The notes under the pieces were generated by a model, which made no database searches, was not told the DNA's origin, and saw only the letters and a program-made list of their open reading frames with translations. A stretch of DNA of 64,000 nt, taken from assembly GCF_001870205.1 (NCBI RefSeq), contig NZ_CP017267.1:1724501-1788500 (forward strand), read 5' to 3'. Origin of the DNA: Vagococcus teuberi (GTDB lineage Bacteria; Bacillota; Bacilli; Lactobacillales; Vagococcaceae). Every line of letters begins with the position of its first letter. The first letter of the stretch is position 1. This document shows positions 29,261-38,133 of the stretch, piece after piece. Position numbers and translations under genes: made by a program.

Positions 29261-29433
29261 TTAATCAATTGCCTCCTGTAACTTTTTTCATTAGTTATAA
29301 ATCCTTTAGAATAATAACATAACTGATTTAGTTTCTTAGAAAAATATGAAAGTTTTCATCGTTCTATTACCAAAATAAAATAAGTAAAAATAACATTTAT
29401 TAAGGGTTTAAGCGATTTATTTATTTCTCAATG

Positions 29434-29458
29434 TTTTCATTTTATGGTAAAATGAAAA
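29434..29458. promoter_or_regulatory. Palindrome overlapping the def promoter
   Basis: Perfect 11-bp arms TTTTCATTTTA and TAAAATGAAAA around TGG. The right arm contains an extended -10 (TGGTAAAAT) with a weak -35 TTCTCA 17 bp upstream, so a bound repressor would occlude the promoter. Confidence 0.45.
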
Positions 29459-29491
29459 GTACTATATTAGAATAGAAAGGAAGGGATATTG

Positions 29492-30055
29492 ATGATTACA
29501 ATGGATGATATTATCCGTGAGGGGCATCCTACCCTTCGTGAAGTTGCCAAAGAAGTTGAGTTACCTTTATCAGAAGAAGATATTGAACTAGGTAAACGTA
29601 TGCAAGAGTTTCTAAAAAACAGTCAAGACCCAGAACTTGCAGAAAAGTACAAACTGCGTGGTGGTGTTGGACTTGCCGCACCACAATTAAATATTTCAAA
29701 ACGCATTATTGCAATTGAAATTCCTAGTCAGTCAGAAGAAGATACTGAACCACTTTTAAGCACTGTCATGTATAATCCCAAAATAGTAAGTCACTCAGTT
29801 CAACAAGCCGCTCTTGAAGAAGGAGAAGGTTGTTTATCTGTTGACAGACCCGTACCAGGTTACGTTATTAGGAACGCACGAATTACAGTTACTTATCATG
29901 ATATAAATGGTGAAGAACATAAAATTCGTTTGAAAAATTATATGGCCATTGTGGTACAACATGAGATTGATCATATCAATGGTATTATGTTCTACGATCA
30001 TATTAATGAAGAACATCCAAATTATGCACCAGATGATGTTATTTTTATCCAATAA
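29492..30055 (+). CDS. def: Peptide deformylase
   Basis: Removes the N-formyl group from nascent proteins. The 187-aa protein has all three motifs: GVGLAAPQ (58-65), EGCLS (112-116, metal Cys114) and HEIDH (157-161). Length and insertions are those of the Gram-positive type 2 enzyme. I chose ATG 29492 with AAGGAAGGG upstream; a TTG one codon earlier is also in frame. Confidence 0.96.
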   Translation: MITMDDIIREGHPTLREVAKEVELPLSEEDIELGKRMQEFLKNSQDPELAEKYKLRGGVGLAAPQLNISKRIIAIEIPSQSEEDTEPLLSTVMYNPKIVSHSVQQAALEEGEGCLSVDRPVPGYVIRNARITVTYHDINGEEHKIRLKNYMAIVVQHEIDHINGIMFYDHINEEHPNYAPDDVIFIQ

Positions 30056-30090
30056 AAAGCTTGTCATACAAATTGTATGACAAGCTTTTT
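30054..30090. terminator. Terminator of def (bidirectional)
   Basis: Perfect arms AAAAAGCTTGTCATACAA and TTGTATGACAAGCTTTTT, U runs both ways; also serves the convergent FNT gene. Confidence 0.92.
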
Positions 30091-30103
30091 TTGTTCTACT
30101 CGA

Positions 30104-30898
30104 TTAATCTAAATAGTCAACAGATTCATCTTTGTTCAACCAAGAATAAGTTAACCCAATAACCAATCCTCCACCAATAAAGTTACCAATGAAAGTAAAA
30201 ATCAAATTGGTCGCTACTGCACCAACCGTCATTCCAGCAATTACCCCGCCTGATGAAAAATATGCTAATGGGAAGTAAATAAAATTGGCGATAACGTGCT
30301 CGAATCCTAAGAAGGTAAAAATAAAAATAACTAGAATGATACCAAATAATCGACCCACATCATCTTTTAATTTCATCGACATCAAAACAGCCAGGTTAAC
30401 AATCACATTGGCAAAAATCCCTTCTATTAATGTTTGAAGGATTCCCTTTTCAAATTTCCCCTCAACCAGATGCGTTAAAAAATTATCTGCTGGTAATCCT
30501 TTAAAAGATCCTGTAAGAGATAACATATAAGCAATAACGAGTGCACCGATTAAATTAAACAGCACACAAACTAGCAATATTTTTAACGCACGACTTGGTG
30601 CTAATTTCTTTCGGTAAGTCGCAACTGTCATATACATCATGTTAGATGTTCCAAGTTCTGCATTAAGAAAAATGATTAAAGCTAATCCCAAACCAAATGC
30701 CATCGCGTATAAAGCTTTTCCCGCTGCTGGGTCTGTAAATTTCAATCCTAATCCTATTGCAATCGCTGATCCTAAGCTCAGATATAGTGTTGCTAATATC
30801 GAACGCATCGCGTATTTCCCAAAATGTTTTTGGATTAATTCATCTTTTTTTTCGATGGACGCATCTAGTTTGGCCATCAATTCTGAATGTTGTGCCAT
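30104..30898 (-). CDS. Formate/nitrite transporter family channel
   Basis: A 264-aa FNT-family membrane channel for small monovalent anions such as formate or nitrite. Six helices are visible; the signature LNAELGTSNMMYMTVATYRKK and the later NLIFTFIGNFIGGG match the family. AAGGAAGGAA precedes the ATG. Single gene. In a fermentative coccus formate or lactate/acetate export is plausible; the substrate is inferred. The 5' region (30899-31067) is AT-rich and holds TTGTT-N8-AACAA at 30924-30941, a weak inverted repeat. Confidence 0.87.
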   Translation of the reverse strand: MAQHSELMAKLDASIEKKDELIQKHFGKYAMRSILATLYLSLGSAIAIGLGLKFTDPAAGKALYAMAFGLGLALIIFLNAELGTSNMMYMTVATYRKKLAPSRALKILLVCVLFNLIGALVIAYMLSLTGSFKGLPADNFLTHLVEGKFEKGILQTLIEGIFANVIVNLAVLMSMKLKDDVGRLFGIILVIFIFTFLGFEHVIANFIYFPLAYFSSGGVIAGMTVGAVATNLIFTFIGNFIGGGLVIGLTYSWLNKDESVDYLD

Positions 30899-31067
30899 TG
30901 TCTTATTCCTTCCTTTGATAACATTGTTATTTTTTGAACAAACTTTTATTTACAGTAGATACTATATCTTAAAAACTCGTCCAAATCTACTAAAAGTTTA
31001 ATAAAAATGTGGATAAAATACGTCAAATTTTTCTATTTAAACTTTTCTACAAAATATCAATTAATTC

Positions 31068-31096
31068 TTGTCTTTTCAAAATTGATAAAGTATAAT
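31068..31096 (+). promoter_or_regulatory. rpsD promoter
   Basis: -35 TTGTCT (31068-31073), 17-bp spacer, consensus -10 TATAAT (31091-31096). The transcript would have a leader of about 175 nt before rpsD. Confidence 0.8.
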
Positions 31097-31142
31097 GGAA
31101 TTTGTGTAAAATAATGCAGCTAGAAAATAAGTAGCACGTTTA

Positions 31143-31213
31143 TTAGTTTATTGCCTTTATGGGTTCAATTGCGTAACCGCGGCTGCAAAGGTGAAGATTG
31201 AAGAATAAACTAA
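31143..31213 (+). promoter_or_regulatory. Structured rpsD leader (probable S4 autoregulation)
   Basis: Outer helix TTAGTTTATT (31143-31152) with AATAAACTAA (31204-31213). Inside, GCCTTT (31153) pairs with AAAGGT (31187) and TTCAAT (31164) with ATTGAA (31197); these two helices cross, giving a pseudoknot. ACCGCGGCTGC (31176-31186) is complementary to the 16S 530-loop region. S4 is known to repress rpsD through its leader in Bacillus; extension of that to this RNA is inference. Confidence 0.7.
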
Positions 31214-31279
31214 GCGTCTATTAATATTTTCAAGAAATTATTTTACTCCAAATAAAAAATTATATTGGAGGATTTTTAA

Positions 31280-31891
31280 ATGTCTCGTTATACAGGACCA
31301 AGTTGGAAAATTTCTCGTCGTTTAGGCGTATCTTTATCAGGAACTGGTAAAGAATTGGCTCGTCGTCCATATGCACCAGGACAACACGGACCAAACCAAA
31401 GAAGAAACAAATCAGAATATGGTATGCAATTAACTGAAAAACAAAAATTACGCCATATGTACGGTTTAAATGAACGTCAATTCCGTAATCTTTTCATGAG
31501 AGCCGGAAAAATTAAAGAAGGTAAACACGGTGTTAACTTTATGGTTCTTTTAGAACAACGTTTAGACAACGTAGTATACCGTCTAGGTTTAGCTACAACT
31601 CGTCGTCAAGCACGTCAGTTAGTTAACCATGGTCACGTTTTAGTTGATGGCAAACGTGTTAACATCCCTTCATACGAAGTGGCTGTTGGACAAGTTATCT
31701 CTATCCGTGAAAAATCTAAAGAATTAACAATCATTAAAGATGCTGTTGAATCAACTTTAGGTCGTCCTTCATTTGTAAGCTTTGACGCTGAAAAATTAGA
31801 AGGTAGTATCACTCGTTTACCAGAACGTGATGAATTACCACAAGAAGTTGACGAGTCTTACGTAGTTGAGTTCTACAACAAATTACTATAA
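31280..31891 (+). CDS. rpsD: 30S ribosomal protein S4
   Basis: Primary 16S rRNA-binding protein nucleating the 5' domain, 203 aa. [16 protein letters not shown]-terminus, [13 protein letters not shown] and the S4 RNA-binding domain [20 protein letters not shown] are all intact. It is the cysteine-free form of the N-terminal domain. GGAGG lies upstream of the ATG. Monocistronic with a structured leader and a perfect terminator. Confidence 0.97.
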   Translation: MSRYTGPSWKISRRLGVSLSGTGKELARRPYAPGQHGPNQRRNKSEYGMQLTEKQKLRHMYGLNERQFRNLFMRAGKIKEGKHGVNFMVLLEQRLDNVVYRLGLATTRRQARQLVNHGHVLVDGKRVNIPSYEVAVGQVISIREKSKELTIIKDAVESTLGRPSFVSFDAEKLEGSITRLPERDELPQEVDESYVVEFYNKLL

Positions 31892-31912
31892 GATTATCAA
31901 TTATCTTTATAC

Positions 31913-31942
31913 AAAAAAGAGATGGCATGCCATCTCTTTTTT
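31913..31942. terminator. Terminator of rpsD
   Basis: Palindromic stem AAAAAAGAGATGG / CCATCTCTTTTTT with T runs; bidirectional with corA. Confidence 0.92.
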
Positions 31943-32844
31943 TATTTCCTCTTATGATTGATAAACATAATTAACCAGATAATTAGAATCACGGATAAGA
32001 TGACCACATAAATCCATTCATAATCTGACGACAAGCGTGGCAAGTCAATATTCATCCCATAAAACCCTGTAATTAACGTTGGGATAGCTAATGCTAACGA
32101 CCAAACTGTTAAAAATTTCATCGTATCATTTAAGTTATTATTCATAATACTATCGAAAATCCGAGCAATTCGGTCTACAATGTCTGATTCAAGTTCAGTC
32201 ATATGCGCTACCTGATTGGCTTCAATAATCGCATCTTCAAGGCGTTCCATCGTTTGTTCATCAAAACTTCTTCCTAATTTTGATCGTTTTATTTGTTCCA
32301 ATATTTCTAAATTATTTTCTGACGCACTAAGTAAGAATGTCAGAGTTTGTTGTAAGTAAGATAGGCGAACCAAATCTTTATTCTTCACTCTTTCTGTTAA
32401 CAAGTCATCTAACTGATGACGCTCTTTAGAAATCTCTCTTAATATCGGTAAATTACGGTCGATTAATTCACGAATTAATTCAAACAAAAAAATCATTGGC
32501 GTTGCTGAACTCACCTGCTCGATACTTTCTTTCACACCCTCATAACTAATCGTACTTTCCGCTTCATTAAACGAAAATAACATGTCATCTTTTACTAAAA
32601 AACTAACTGGTCTTGACACATAGCGAATGTCTTTAGGTTGCTTTGTCGGAACATGAATCACAACCAACTCTATGTCATTGACAGAATCAGTAATATAATT
32701 ACTTCGTTCATAAATATCCATGACATATTCAAGCGTTTCCTCTGGTATTTGAAACTCGTTTCTTAATATCTTCTTTTCACTCGTTGATAAATGATGGGTT
32801 TCAATCCATTTAAAAGACGGATTTATCTGATGTTCTACCAACAT
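31942..32844 (-). CDS. corA: CorA-family magnesium/divalent cation channel
   Basis: A 300-aa CorA-type pentameric channel: a long cytosolic N-terminal domain and two C-terminal helices, with the pore signature YGMNIDLP (Gly263-Met-Asn). I favour ATG 32844 (MLVEHQIN), eight bases after AAGGGG; an ATG two codons earlier is too close. It follows mgtE but a terminator lies between them. Transport of Mg2+ versus Co2+/Zn2+ is not resolved by sequence. Confidence 0.9.
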   Translation of the reverse strand: MLVEHQINPSFKWIETHHLSTSEKKILRNEFQIPEETLEYVMDIYERSNYITDSVNDIELVVIHVPTKQPKDIRYVSRPVSFLVKDDMLFSFNEAESTISYEGVKESIEQVSSATPMIFLFELIRELIDRNLPILREISKERHQLDDLLTERVKNKDLVRLSYLQQTLTFLLSASENNLEILEQIKRSKLGRSFDEQTMERLEDAIIEANQVAHMTELESDIVDRIARIFDSIMNNNLNDTMKFLTVWSLALAIPTLITGFYGMNIDLPRLSSDYEWIYVVILSVILIIWLIMFINHKRK

Positions 32845-32876
32845 TGTCATTGCCCCTTTTTTCTTTGTTAACTAAT

Positions 32877-32908
32877 AAAAAAGAAGTCATCAATCATGAC
32901 CTCTTTTT
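32877..32908 (-). terminator. Terminator of mgtE
   Basis: Minus-strand arms AAAAAGAGGTCAT and ATGACTTCTTTTTT (one G-U), loop GATTG, U run. It separates mgtE from corA. Confidence 0.83.
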
Positions 32909-32921
32909 ACTTTCTATTTTA

Positions 32922-34292
32922 TTATACACTACCTACGATTAAAGGCATAAACAAACCTGCTATATTAAAGTAAATCAACACACTGGTCAAATCACTAAGG
33001 GTCGTGATAAACGGACCACTTGCTACTGCAGGGTCAAAACCAATTTTTTCCATCAATATTGGAATTAAACTACCAGCTAAGTTGGCGATTGTTATCGCAC
33101 AAAGCATTGCAATACCAATAACCATTCCTAGCGGGAAATTTTGTTTCCAAAAACCAACAACTAAGAAAATAACCACACCCGTTACTGCTCCTGTGATAAT
33201 CCCTGTTAATATCTCACTCATAATTAATGAGAAAAAGTTCAGTTCTTTATCATCAGAGACGGCCAGTTTTCTAACTGCAACGGCTAATGATTGCGTTCCT
33301 GCATTTCCAGCAGTACCGGTTATTAACGAAATAAATACGGCTAAAATACTCGCTTCACTAATCAGCACTTCATAGTGACTTATCAATGATGCTGTCGACA
33401 TACCTAAAAACAAAAGTGTCACAAGCCACGGCAATCGCTTCAATGCAGCTTGAAAAGAACTTTCAGTGGTCGCTTCAACATCGACCCCGGCCAAACCAGA
33501 GTAATCACTTGCTGCCTCATCATCAATAACGTCAATGATATCATCAACGGTAATAATCCCTAATAAGTGATTATTATCATCAACAACTGGAATAGCAAGA
33601 AAGTCATAATCACGAATCATTTTTGCGACTTCTTCTTGGTCTTCATTTACACCAACACTAATCACACGCTCGCCCATCATCTCTTCAATCATCATGTCAT
33701 CATCACTCACAATTAAATCTCTTAGCGAAATAACACCTACTAATTGATTTGTTAAGCTGACAACATACACATAGTAGATAATTTCAGCTTCTTGTGCTTT
33801 TTTCTTTAAAAGCGTTAAAGCAGAACGTACTGTTTGATTGGCTACAATCGATACATATTCTGTTGCCATAATTGAACCAGCTGTTTTATCTTCATAATGA
33901 AGCAGTCGTTTCATATTAACCGATGTTTCAGGTTTCATACGATCTAGATACGTTCTAGCAGTTTCTTCTTCTAACTGACTCAAAATATCAACCGCATTAT
34001 CGGTATACATGTTTTCTAAAATGGCCACGACATAATTAGGTGACATCTCTGTAATATAATCTGTTAATCCTTCATGGTCTTCCTCGATGACATCAAGCAT
34101 ATCAGCCATCTCTTTGGGTGACAAATAAGCATACATCAGATGACGTTCTTTTTTATCTAAAGATAAATAAAATTGTCCCTGTTCATACAAATGCCAATCA
34201 AGAAACTTTTCCCTAAAAACATCCATATTCTGACTTTGTAATAACTTTAGTAATTCTTTTTCTTGTTCTTCTTTGTTTAACACTTCTGTCAT
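32922..34292 (-). CDS. mgtE: Magnesium transporter MgtE
   Basis: A 456-aa Mg2+-gated Mg2+ channel. N-terminal helical MgtE domain (about 30-130), two CBS domains (about 135-260, with VSLTNQLVGVISLRDLI and VDDNNHLLGIITVDDII), then five membrane helices (290-455). GGGGAG precedes the ATG. It begins 15 bp after rluA in the relQ-nadK-rluA-mgtE run. Confidence 0.94.
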   Translation of the reverse strand: MTEVLNKEEQEKELLKLLQSQNMDVFREKFLDWHLYEQGQFYLSLDKKERHLMYAYLSPKEMADMLDVIEEDHEGLTDYITEMSPNYVVAILENMYTDNAVDILSQLEEETARTYLDRMKPETSVNMKRLLHYEDKTAGSIMATEYVSIVANQTVRSALTLLKKKAQEAEIIYYVYVVSLTNQLVGVISLRDLIVSDDDMMIEEMMGERVISVGVNEDQEEVAKMIRDYDFLAIPVVDDNNHLLGIITVDDIIDVIDDEAASDYSGLAGVDVEATTESSFQAALKRLPWLVTLLFLGMSTASLISHYEVLISEASILAVFISLITGTAGNAGTQSLAVAVRKLAVSDDKELNFFSLIMSEILTGIITGAVTGVVIFLVVGFWKQNFPLGMVIGIAMLCAITIANLAGSLIPILMEKIGFDPAVASGPFITTLSDLTSVLIYFNIAGLFMPLIVGSV

Positions 34293-34307
34293 ACCAACGA
34301 ACTCCCC

Positions 34308-35192
34308 TTACTCTATTAACTCTTTCATATCATTTGGTAATGGCAACTCAAATGTTAACTCCTCTCTTGTAAATGGATGTAGGAAAACTAACTTCTGACA
34401 ATGAAGTGCTTGCCTATTCAATCCTTTTGTTAAGTCCCCACCATACAATTCATCTCCAATTAACGGACATCCAATCTCTGAAAAATGCACGCGAATTTGA
34501 TGTGTTCTTCCTGTGTGTAACTGTACCGAAACTTGTGCGATATCTTGATTTTTTTCGACTAATGTATATTCAGTTAATGCTTGTTGTCCACCTTCTATGA
34601 CGCATCGTTTAATAATCGATGTTTCATCTCGCCCTATAGGTAAGTCAATCATCTCATGTTCGCTTAAACGAGATAAATCGCCACCAACTAACGCATGATA
34701 ATATTTCTTTAATTCACCCGACTGAAGTTGTTTATCCATCATGGCATGTGCAAATCCATGTTTAGCAAACATCATTAACCCAGTTGTGTCTCGATCAAGA
34801 CGCGTCACTACATGTATTACACGATTGACATAATTTTGCTGATTATAGTAATATTTGACGTAATTCGCCATTGTACCATTTTTATGATATTGAGATGGAA
34901 TAGATGCCACTTCTGTTGGTTTGTTGACAATCAACAAATGATCATCTTCATACACAATATCTAAACTAGATTCAAAAGGAAGCATCGTTTCGTGCTCCCC
35001 TTCATCTGGAATGATGATGGTAACAATATCGCCTAATTTTACTTCAAATTTTGTATTTCTCACTTGTTTATTTACTAAAAGTGTTCCACCTTGAAACTTA
35101 ATTTTAGCTAATAATCGTCTTGAAACGCCTTGATTATTTAAAAAACGTTTTAACGTAATCTTATCTTCATCTACTGTCCAGCTAAATCTCAT
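34308..35192 (-). CDS. RluA-family pseudouridine synthase
   Basis: Converts specific uridines of rRNA (or tRNA) to pseudouridine. The 294-aa protein has an S4-like N-terminal part (residues 15-60) and a catalytic domain with RLDRDTTG (131-138, catalytic Asp134) and the HTGRTHQIRVH box. Its ATG overlaps the nadK stop by 4 bp (ATGA), so the two are translationally coupled. Equivalent to Bacillus yjbO by position; the target site is not assignable from sequence. Confidence 0.92.
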   Translation of the reverse strand: MRFSWTVDEDKITLKRFLNNQGVSRRLLAKIKFQGGTLLVNKQVRNTKFEVKLGDIVTIIIPDEGEHETMLPFESSLDIVYEDDHLLIVNKPTEVASIPSQYHKNGTMANYVKYYYNQQNYVNRVIHVVTRLDRDTTGLMMFAKHGFAHAMMDKQLQSGELKKYYHALVGGDLSRLSEHEMIDLPIGRDETSIIKRCVIEGGQQALTEYTLVEKNQDIAQVSVQLHTGRTHQIRVHFSEIGCPLIGDELYGGDLTKGLNRQALHCQKLVFLHPFTREELTFELPLPNDMKELIE

Positions 35193-36007
35193 AATCTCTC
35201 GCTACTTTCTTTTGAAGTTCCTATAAAGGCGTTATTCACACGACGCCAAAAATGTGTATGTCGATACAAAGCAAAATGAATTCTTTTTTCTGATAAGCAG
35301 AATTTTACATGTTTGATGTTTGAATTTGTTAAAGATAAATTATCTACATGCAAACTATATGTTTCTCTTTTTTTCATATCTAATCTGATCCATTCATCTG
35401 GTGCAATAATCATAGGAGACCCTAACGACCGATATACTCGGTTGTTTAGCGAAGCTATCTCATTTAATTGTAAAGTGTTAACACGAGGATGTACCACCGC
35501 ACCACCTAAACTTTTACTATACGCTGTTGAACCAGTTGGGGTTGAAACTGATAATCCATCTCCCCTATAGCACTCAAACAGCTCATCCTTGATGAAAACA
35601 TTGGCTACCATCGTACGATCCACATTTTTAATTGTCGCTTCATTAAGTGCTAAAAAATGTCTATCTGGCATATTATTGGTGTATGTCAAACAGACATCTA
35701 ACAAAGGATAACTCACACTATTTTGCTTTTCTTCTTTTAAACTTCGAACAAGTTCATCAATTTCATAATCACGCCAATCAGTATAAAACCCTAAATGACC
35801 TGTATGAACACCAATAAAACGCACAGTATCCAACTGACTTTCATACGCATGAAACGCACTCAATAAAGTCCCGTCACCACCGATTGTAATAACCACATCT
35901 GGGGTTTTTTTATCTAAAATAAACCCAGCTTTGCGTAACTTTTCCAATAATTCTTGAGTTACCTTTCTAGATGTTGGCTTTCGATTGGAATACACTCTAA
36001 TCCTCAT
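35189..36007 (-). CDS. nadK: NAD kinase
   Basis: Phosphorylates NAD to NADP. The 272-aa protein has GGDGT (43-47), the LNEATIKN motif and SVSTPTGSTAYSKSLGG, the family hallmarks. I chose ATG 36007 (MRIRVYSN), with AGAGGTG six bases before it. It overlaps the relQ end by 11 bp and the rluA start by 4 bp. Confidence 0.96.
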   Translation of the reverse strand: MRIRVYSNRKPTSRKVTQELLEKLRKAGFILDKKTPDVVITIGGDGTLLSAFHAYESQLDTVRFIGVHTGHLGFYTDWRDYEIDELVRSLKEEKQNSVSYPLLDVCLTYTNNMPDRHFLALNEATIKNVDRTMVANVFIKDELFECYRGDGLSVSTPTGSTAYSKSLGGAVVHPRVNTLQLNEIASLNNRVYRSLGSPMIIAPDEWIRLDMKKRETYSLHVDNLSLTNSNIKHVKFCLSEKRIHFALYRHTHFWRRVNNAFIGTSKESSERL

Positions 36008-36671
36008 CGCTTTCACCTCTCTTTTCATTAACATATCGTTCTAAATGCTCTAAATCTCGGTAAGAAAAGAGATGTTGAGCTTCTTGTATCTCATCACGAA
36101 TTTTTGACATTTCTTCATCCAATAAATATGCTGCTTCAGCGGTTAACTCAAGGCGTTTATTTATTTCTTCTGGAAATTCACCATCATACTTATAATTTAA
36201 TGAATGTTCAATCGTTGCCCAGAAATTCATCGCAAGCGTCCTAATTTGTATCTCAACATAGATTTTTTTCTCACCCATGATGAGTTGCACTGGGTATTCA
36301 ATCACTAAATGATACGAGCGATACCCACTAGCTTTTTTATTGGTGATATAATCACGTTCATGAATAATTTTTATATCAGTCCTCTTACGTAGTAAAGAAA
36401 CCACTTCATATATGTCTTCTACGAATTGACACATAATTCTAAGACCTGCAATATCTTGCATATCGTCTTCTAACCGATTTAAATCAATTCCTCGCAATGT
36501 TGCTTTAGTTAAGATGCTATCTTTCGGTTTTACACGCCCAGTGACAAATTCAATTGGGGTATGTAAATTATTTTCTTTATATTGTGTTCTAATATTTCTG
36601 AGTTTCACTTTTAATTCTGAAACTGCCTGTTCGTATGGTGCCAAAAATAATTGCCAATTTCTATCTTCCAT
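35997..36671 (-). CDS. relQ: Small alarmone synthetase RelQ
   Basis: Makes (p)ppGpp from ATP and GDP/GTP without a hydrolase domain. The 224-aa protein matches Bacillus YjbM/SasB closely: PIEFVTGRVKPKDSI, MQDIAGLRIMCQFV, SGYRSYHLVIEYP and EIQIRTLAMNFWATIEHSLNYKY. I chose ATG 36671 (MEDRNWQLFL), eight bases after AAAGGTGG. First gene of relQ-nadK-rluA-mgtE, divergent from the CYTH gene. Confidence 0.95.
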   Translation of the reverse strand: MEDRNWQLFLAPYEQAVSELKVKLRNIRTQYKENNLHTPIEFVTGRVKPKDSILTKATLRGIDLNRLEDDMQDIAGLRIMCQFVEDIYEVVSLLRKRTDIKIIHERDYITNKKASGYRSYHLVIEYPVQLIMGEKKIYVEIQIRTLAMNFWATIEHSLNYKYDGEFPEEINKRLELTAEAAYLLDEEMSKIRDEIQEAQHLFSYRDLEHLERYVNEKRGESDED

Positions 36672-36805
36672 TTCATTCGCCACCTTTACTGTCAACATAC
36701 ATGCTATATTTTAACATAATTACCCATAAAAAGTTAGCACGCTAATAAGACAAGATAGTTGTTTTTTCATAACCAATTCATTACACTATTCGCGAGGTGA
36801 GGAAT

Positions 36806-37387
36806 GTGGAAAAAGAGATAGAAATCGAATTCAAAAACATGTTAACTAAAGATGAATTTCAGCAATTATTAACAACGTATTTTCCTGATACTCCTGCTTT
36901 TTCTCAGACAAATTGTTATTTTGATACACTTGATAACGCGTTGAAAAAAAAGGCAATGGGACTTAGACTAAGAAAAAGACAAGGAAAAAATGAATGTACT
37001 TTAAAAGTACCAACTTCTAATACAAATGCTTTTCAAGAAATTACAGATTCTCTAACTGAAAAAGAGATTAACACTTTAATCAAAGAAGAAAGAGTTCCAC
37101 TTGGTAGAGATGTAGCTAATTATCTAGAATCTATTGGTATATCTGTAACCGATTTAAAAGTGATTGGCTTTTTAACGACATATAGACGCGAAAAAAAATT
37201 AAATAACGAGTGTTTACTTGTTCTTGATGAAAGTCATTTTGGAAAAATAATTGATTATGAACTTGAAATGGAAGTCACCGACTCAAAAAAAGGAGAATTG
37301 TTTTTTAATGATTTTCTAATAAAAAAAGGGATAAAAAGACATCCTGCTAGCAAAAAAATAGCACGTATGATAAAATATCACGGTTGA
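36806..37387 (+). CDS. yjbK: CYTH-domain protein (YjbK-like)
   Basis: A 193-aa CYTH/triphosphate-tunnel protein. The N-terminal ExExK (residues 6-10) is present, with further charged strands lining the tunnel (LRLRKRQGKNECTLKVP). Likely an inorganic triphosphatase or nucleotide-binding enzyme. The start is GTG at 36806, six bases after GAGGTG. Divergent from relQ, as yjbK and yjbM are neighbours in Bacillus; a link to alarmone metabolism is only suggested by position. Confidence 0.87.
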   Translation: MEKEIEIEFKNMLTKDEFQQLLTTYFPDTPAFSQTNCYFDTLDNALKKKAMGLRLRKRQGKNECTLKVPTSNTNAFQEITDSLTEKEINTLIKEERVPLGRDVANYLESIGISVTDLKVIGFLTTYRREKKLNNECLLVLDESHFGKIIDYELEMEVTDSKKGELFFNDFLIKKGIKRHPASKKIARMIKYHG

Positions 37388-37440
37388 TTTGAATACTCTG
37401 AAACGAAAGGCTTTTCCCTTTTGTTTTTTACGAATTCTTG

Positions 37441-37455
37441 TTACGTTATACGTAA
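37441..37455. promoter_or_regulatory. Palindrome upstream of the SpxH-like gene
   Basis: TTACGT-TAT-ACGTAA, perfect arms, 36 bp before the start codon. No known operator comes to mind. Confidence 0.35.
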
Positions 37456-37490
37456 GAAGTAGAACAATTTTTAAGGTAAGGGGGGGCATA

Positions 37491-38090
37491 ATGGTCGAGA
37501 TATATTTATTTGTGAATCCGTTAGATGAACTTTGTTTGTTATCTGAAAAGCGTTTTTTAGAGGCAATAGAGAAAGAAAACAACAAAGTCTACTTAAAATT
37601 AATTCCAGTATTAAATCCCTTAATTATCCAACACTACCTGATTGATAATAATTATCCAACAAATGACCTGACTCATAGAAACCAGTTAGTTGAAACGATC
37701 TATTCTGCTTGTCTAGATGTTAAAGCTGCCCAACTACAAGGAAACAAAATGGGAAGAAAATTTCTTTTTCATTTGCAAGATTTAGTTGGGAAGAAAAAAA
37801 TGGCTTATTCTGAGGAACTAGTTGATACCATCTTAACCAAAATTAATGCTGACAAAGAAACATTTAAATTAGATAGACAATCAAAATTAATCAAAGATTT
37901 TTTCAAAATTGACCAACAAGTGGCTAATGAAATGGGTGTCAATCGTTTTGCAAAGGCCGTTATTTTTAACTATGACTCGACACGTAATTTTGGCGTCTTG
38001 ATCGATGCTTTTTCATCATCAGATTTAATCAAACAATTATTAAAATCAGAAGATACGCACAGTTGCCGTGCCAAAATACTTAAATACTAA
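37491..38090 (+). CDS. spxH: DsbA-like protein, SpxH/YjbH-type ClpXP adaptor
   Basis: A 199-aa thioredoxin/DsbA-fold protein. By position beside pepF and coiA it matches Bacillus YjbH/SpxH, which hands Spx to ClpXP. The N-terminal strand EIYLFVNPLDELCLLSEK carries D-E-L-C where a CxxC would sit, so it is unlikely to be a dithiol oxidoreductase. I chose ATG 37491, after a G-rich ribosome site; the frame is open upstream but unlike protein. Shorter than Bacillus YjbH (about 300 aa). The Spx adaptor role is inferred. Confidence 0.72.
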   Translation: MVEIYLFVNPLDELCLLSEKRFLEAIEKENNKVYLKLIPVLNPLIIQHYLIDNNYPTNDLTHRNQLVETIYSACLDVKAAQLQGNKMGRKFLFHLQDLVGKKKMAYSEELVDTILTKINADKETFKLDRQSKLIKDFFKIDQQVANEMGVNRFAKAVIFNYDSTRNFGVLIDAFSSSDLIKQLLKSEDTHSCRAKILKY

Positions 38091-38126
38091 AAAGGAATGC
38101 CCTCATCATTAAGAGCATTCCTTTTT
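38089..38126. terminator. Bidirectional terminator between spxH and pepF
   Basis: Arms AAAAAGGAATGC and GCATTCCTTTTT, 14-base loop, U runs both ways. Confidence 0.87.
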
Positions 38127-38133
38127 TATTTGA

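Noticed and set aside
30924-30941. Rex or FNR box before the formate/nitrite channel gene
   Set aside because: Only TTGTT/AACAA match; the inner bases do not fit TTGTGA-N6-TCACAA, so it was left as a weak repeat.
37389-37490. Upstream extension of the SpxH-like frame
   Set aside because: Composition unlike protein, overlaps the promoter and palindrome; the ribosome site is directly before 37491.
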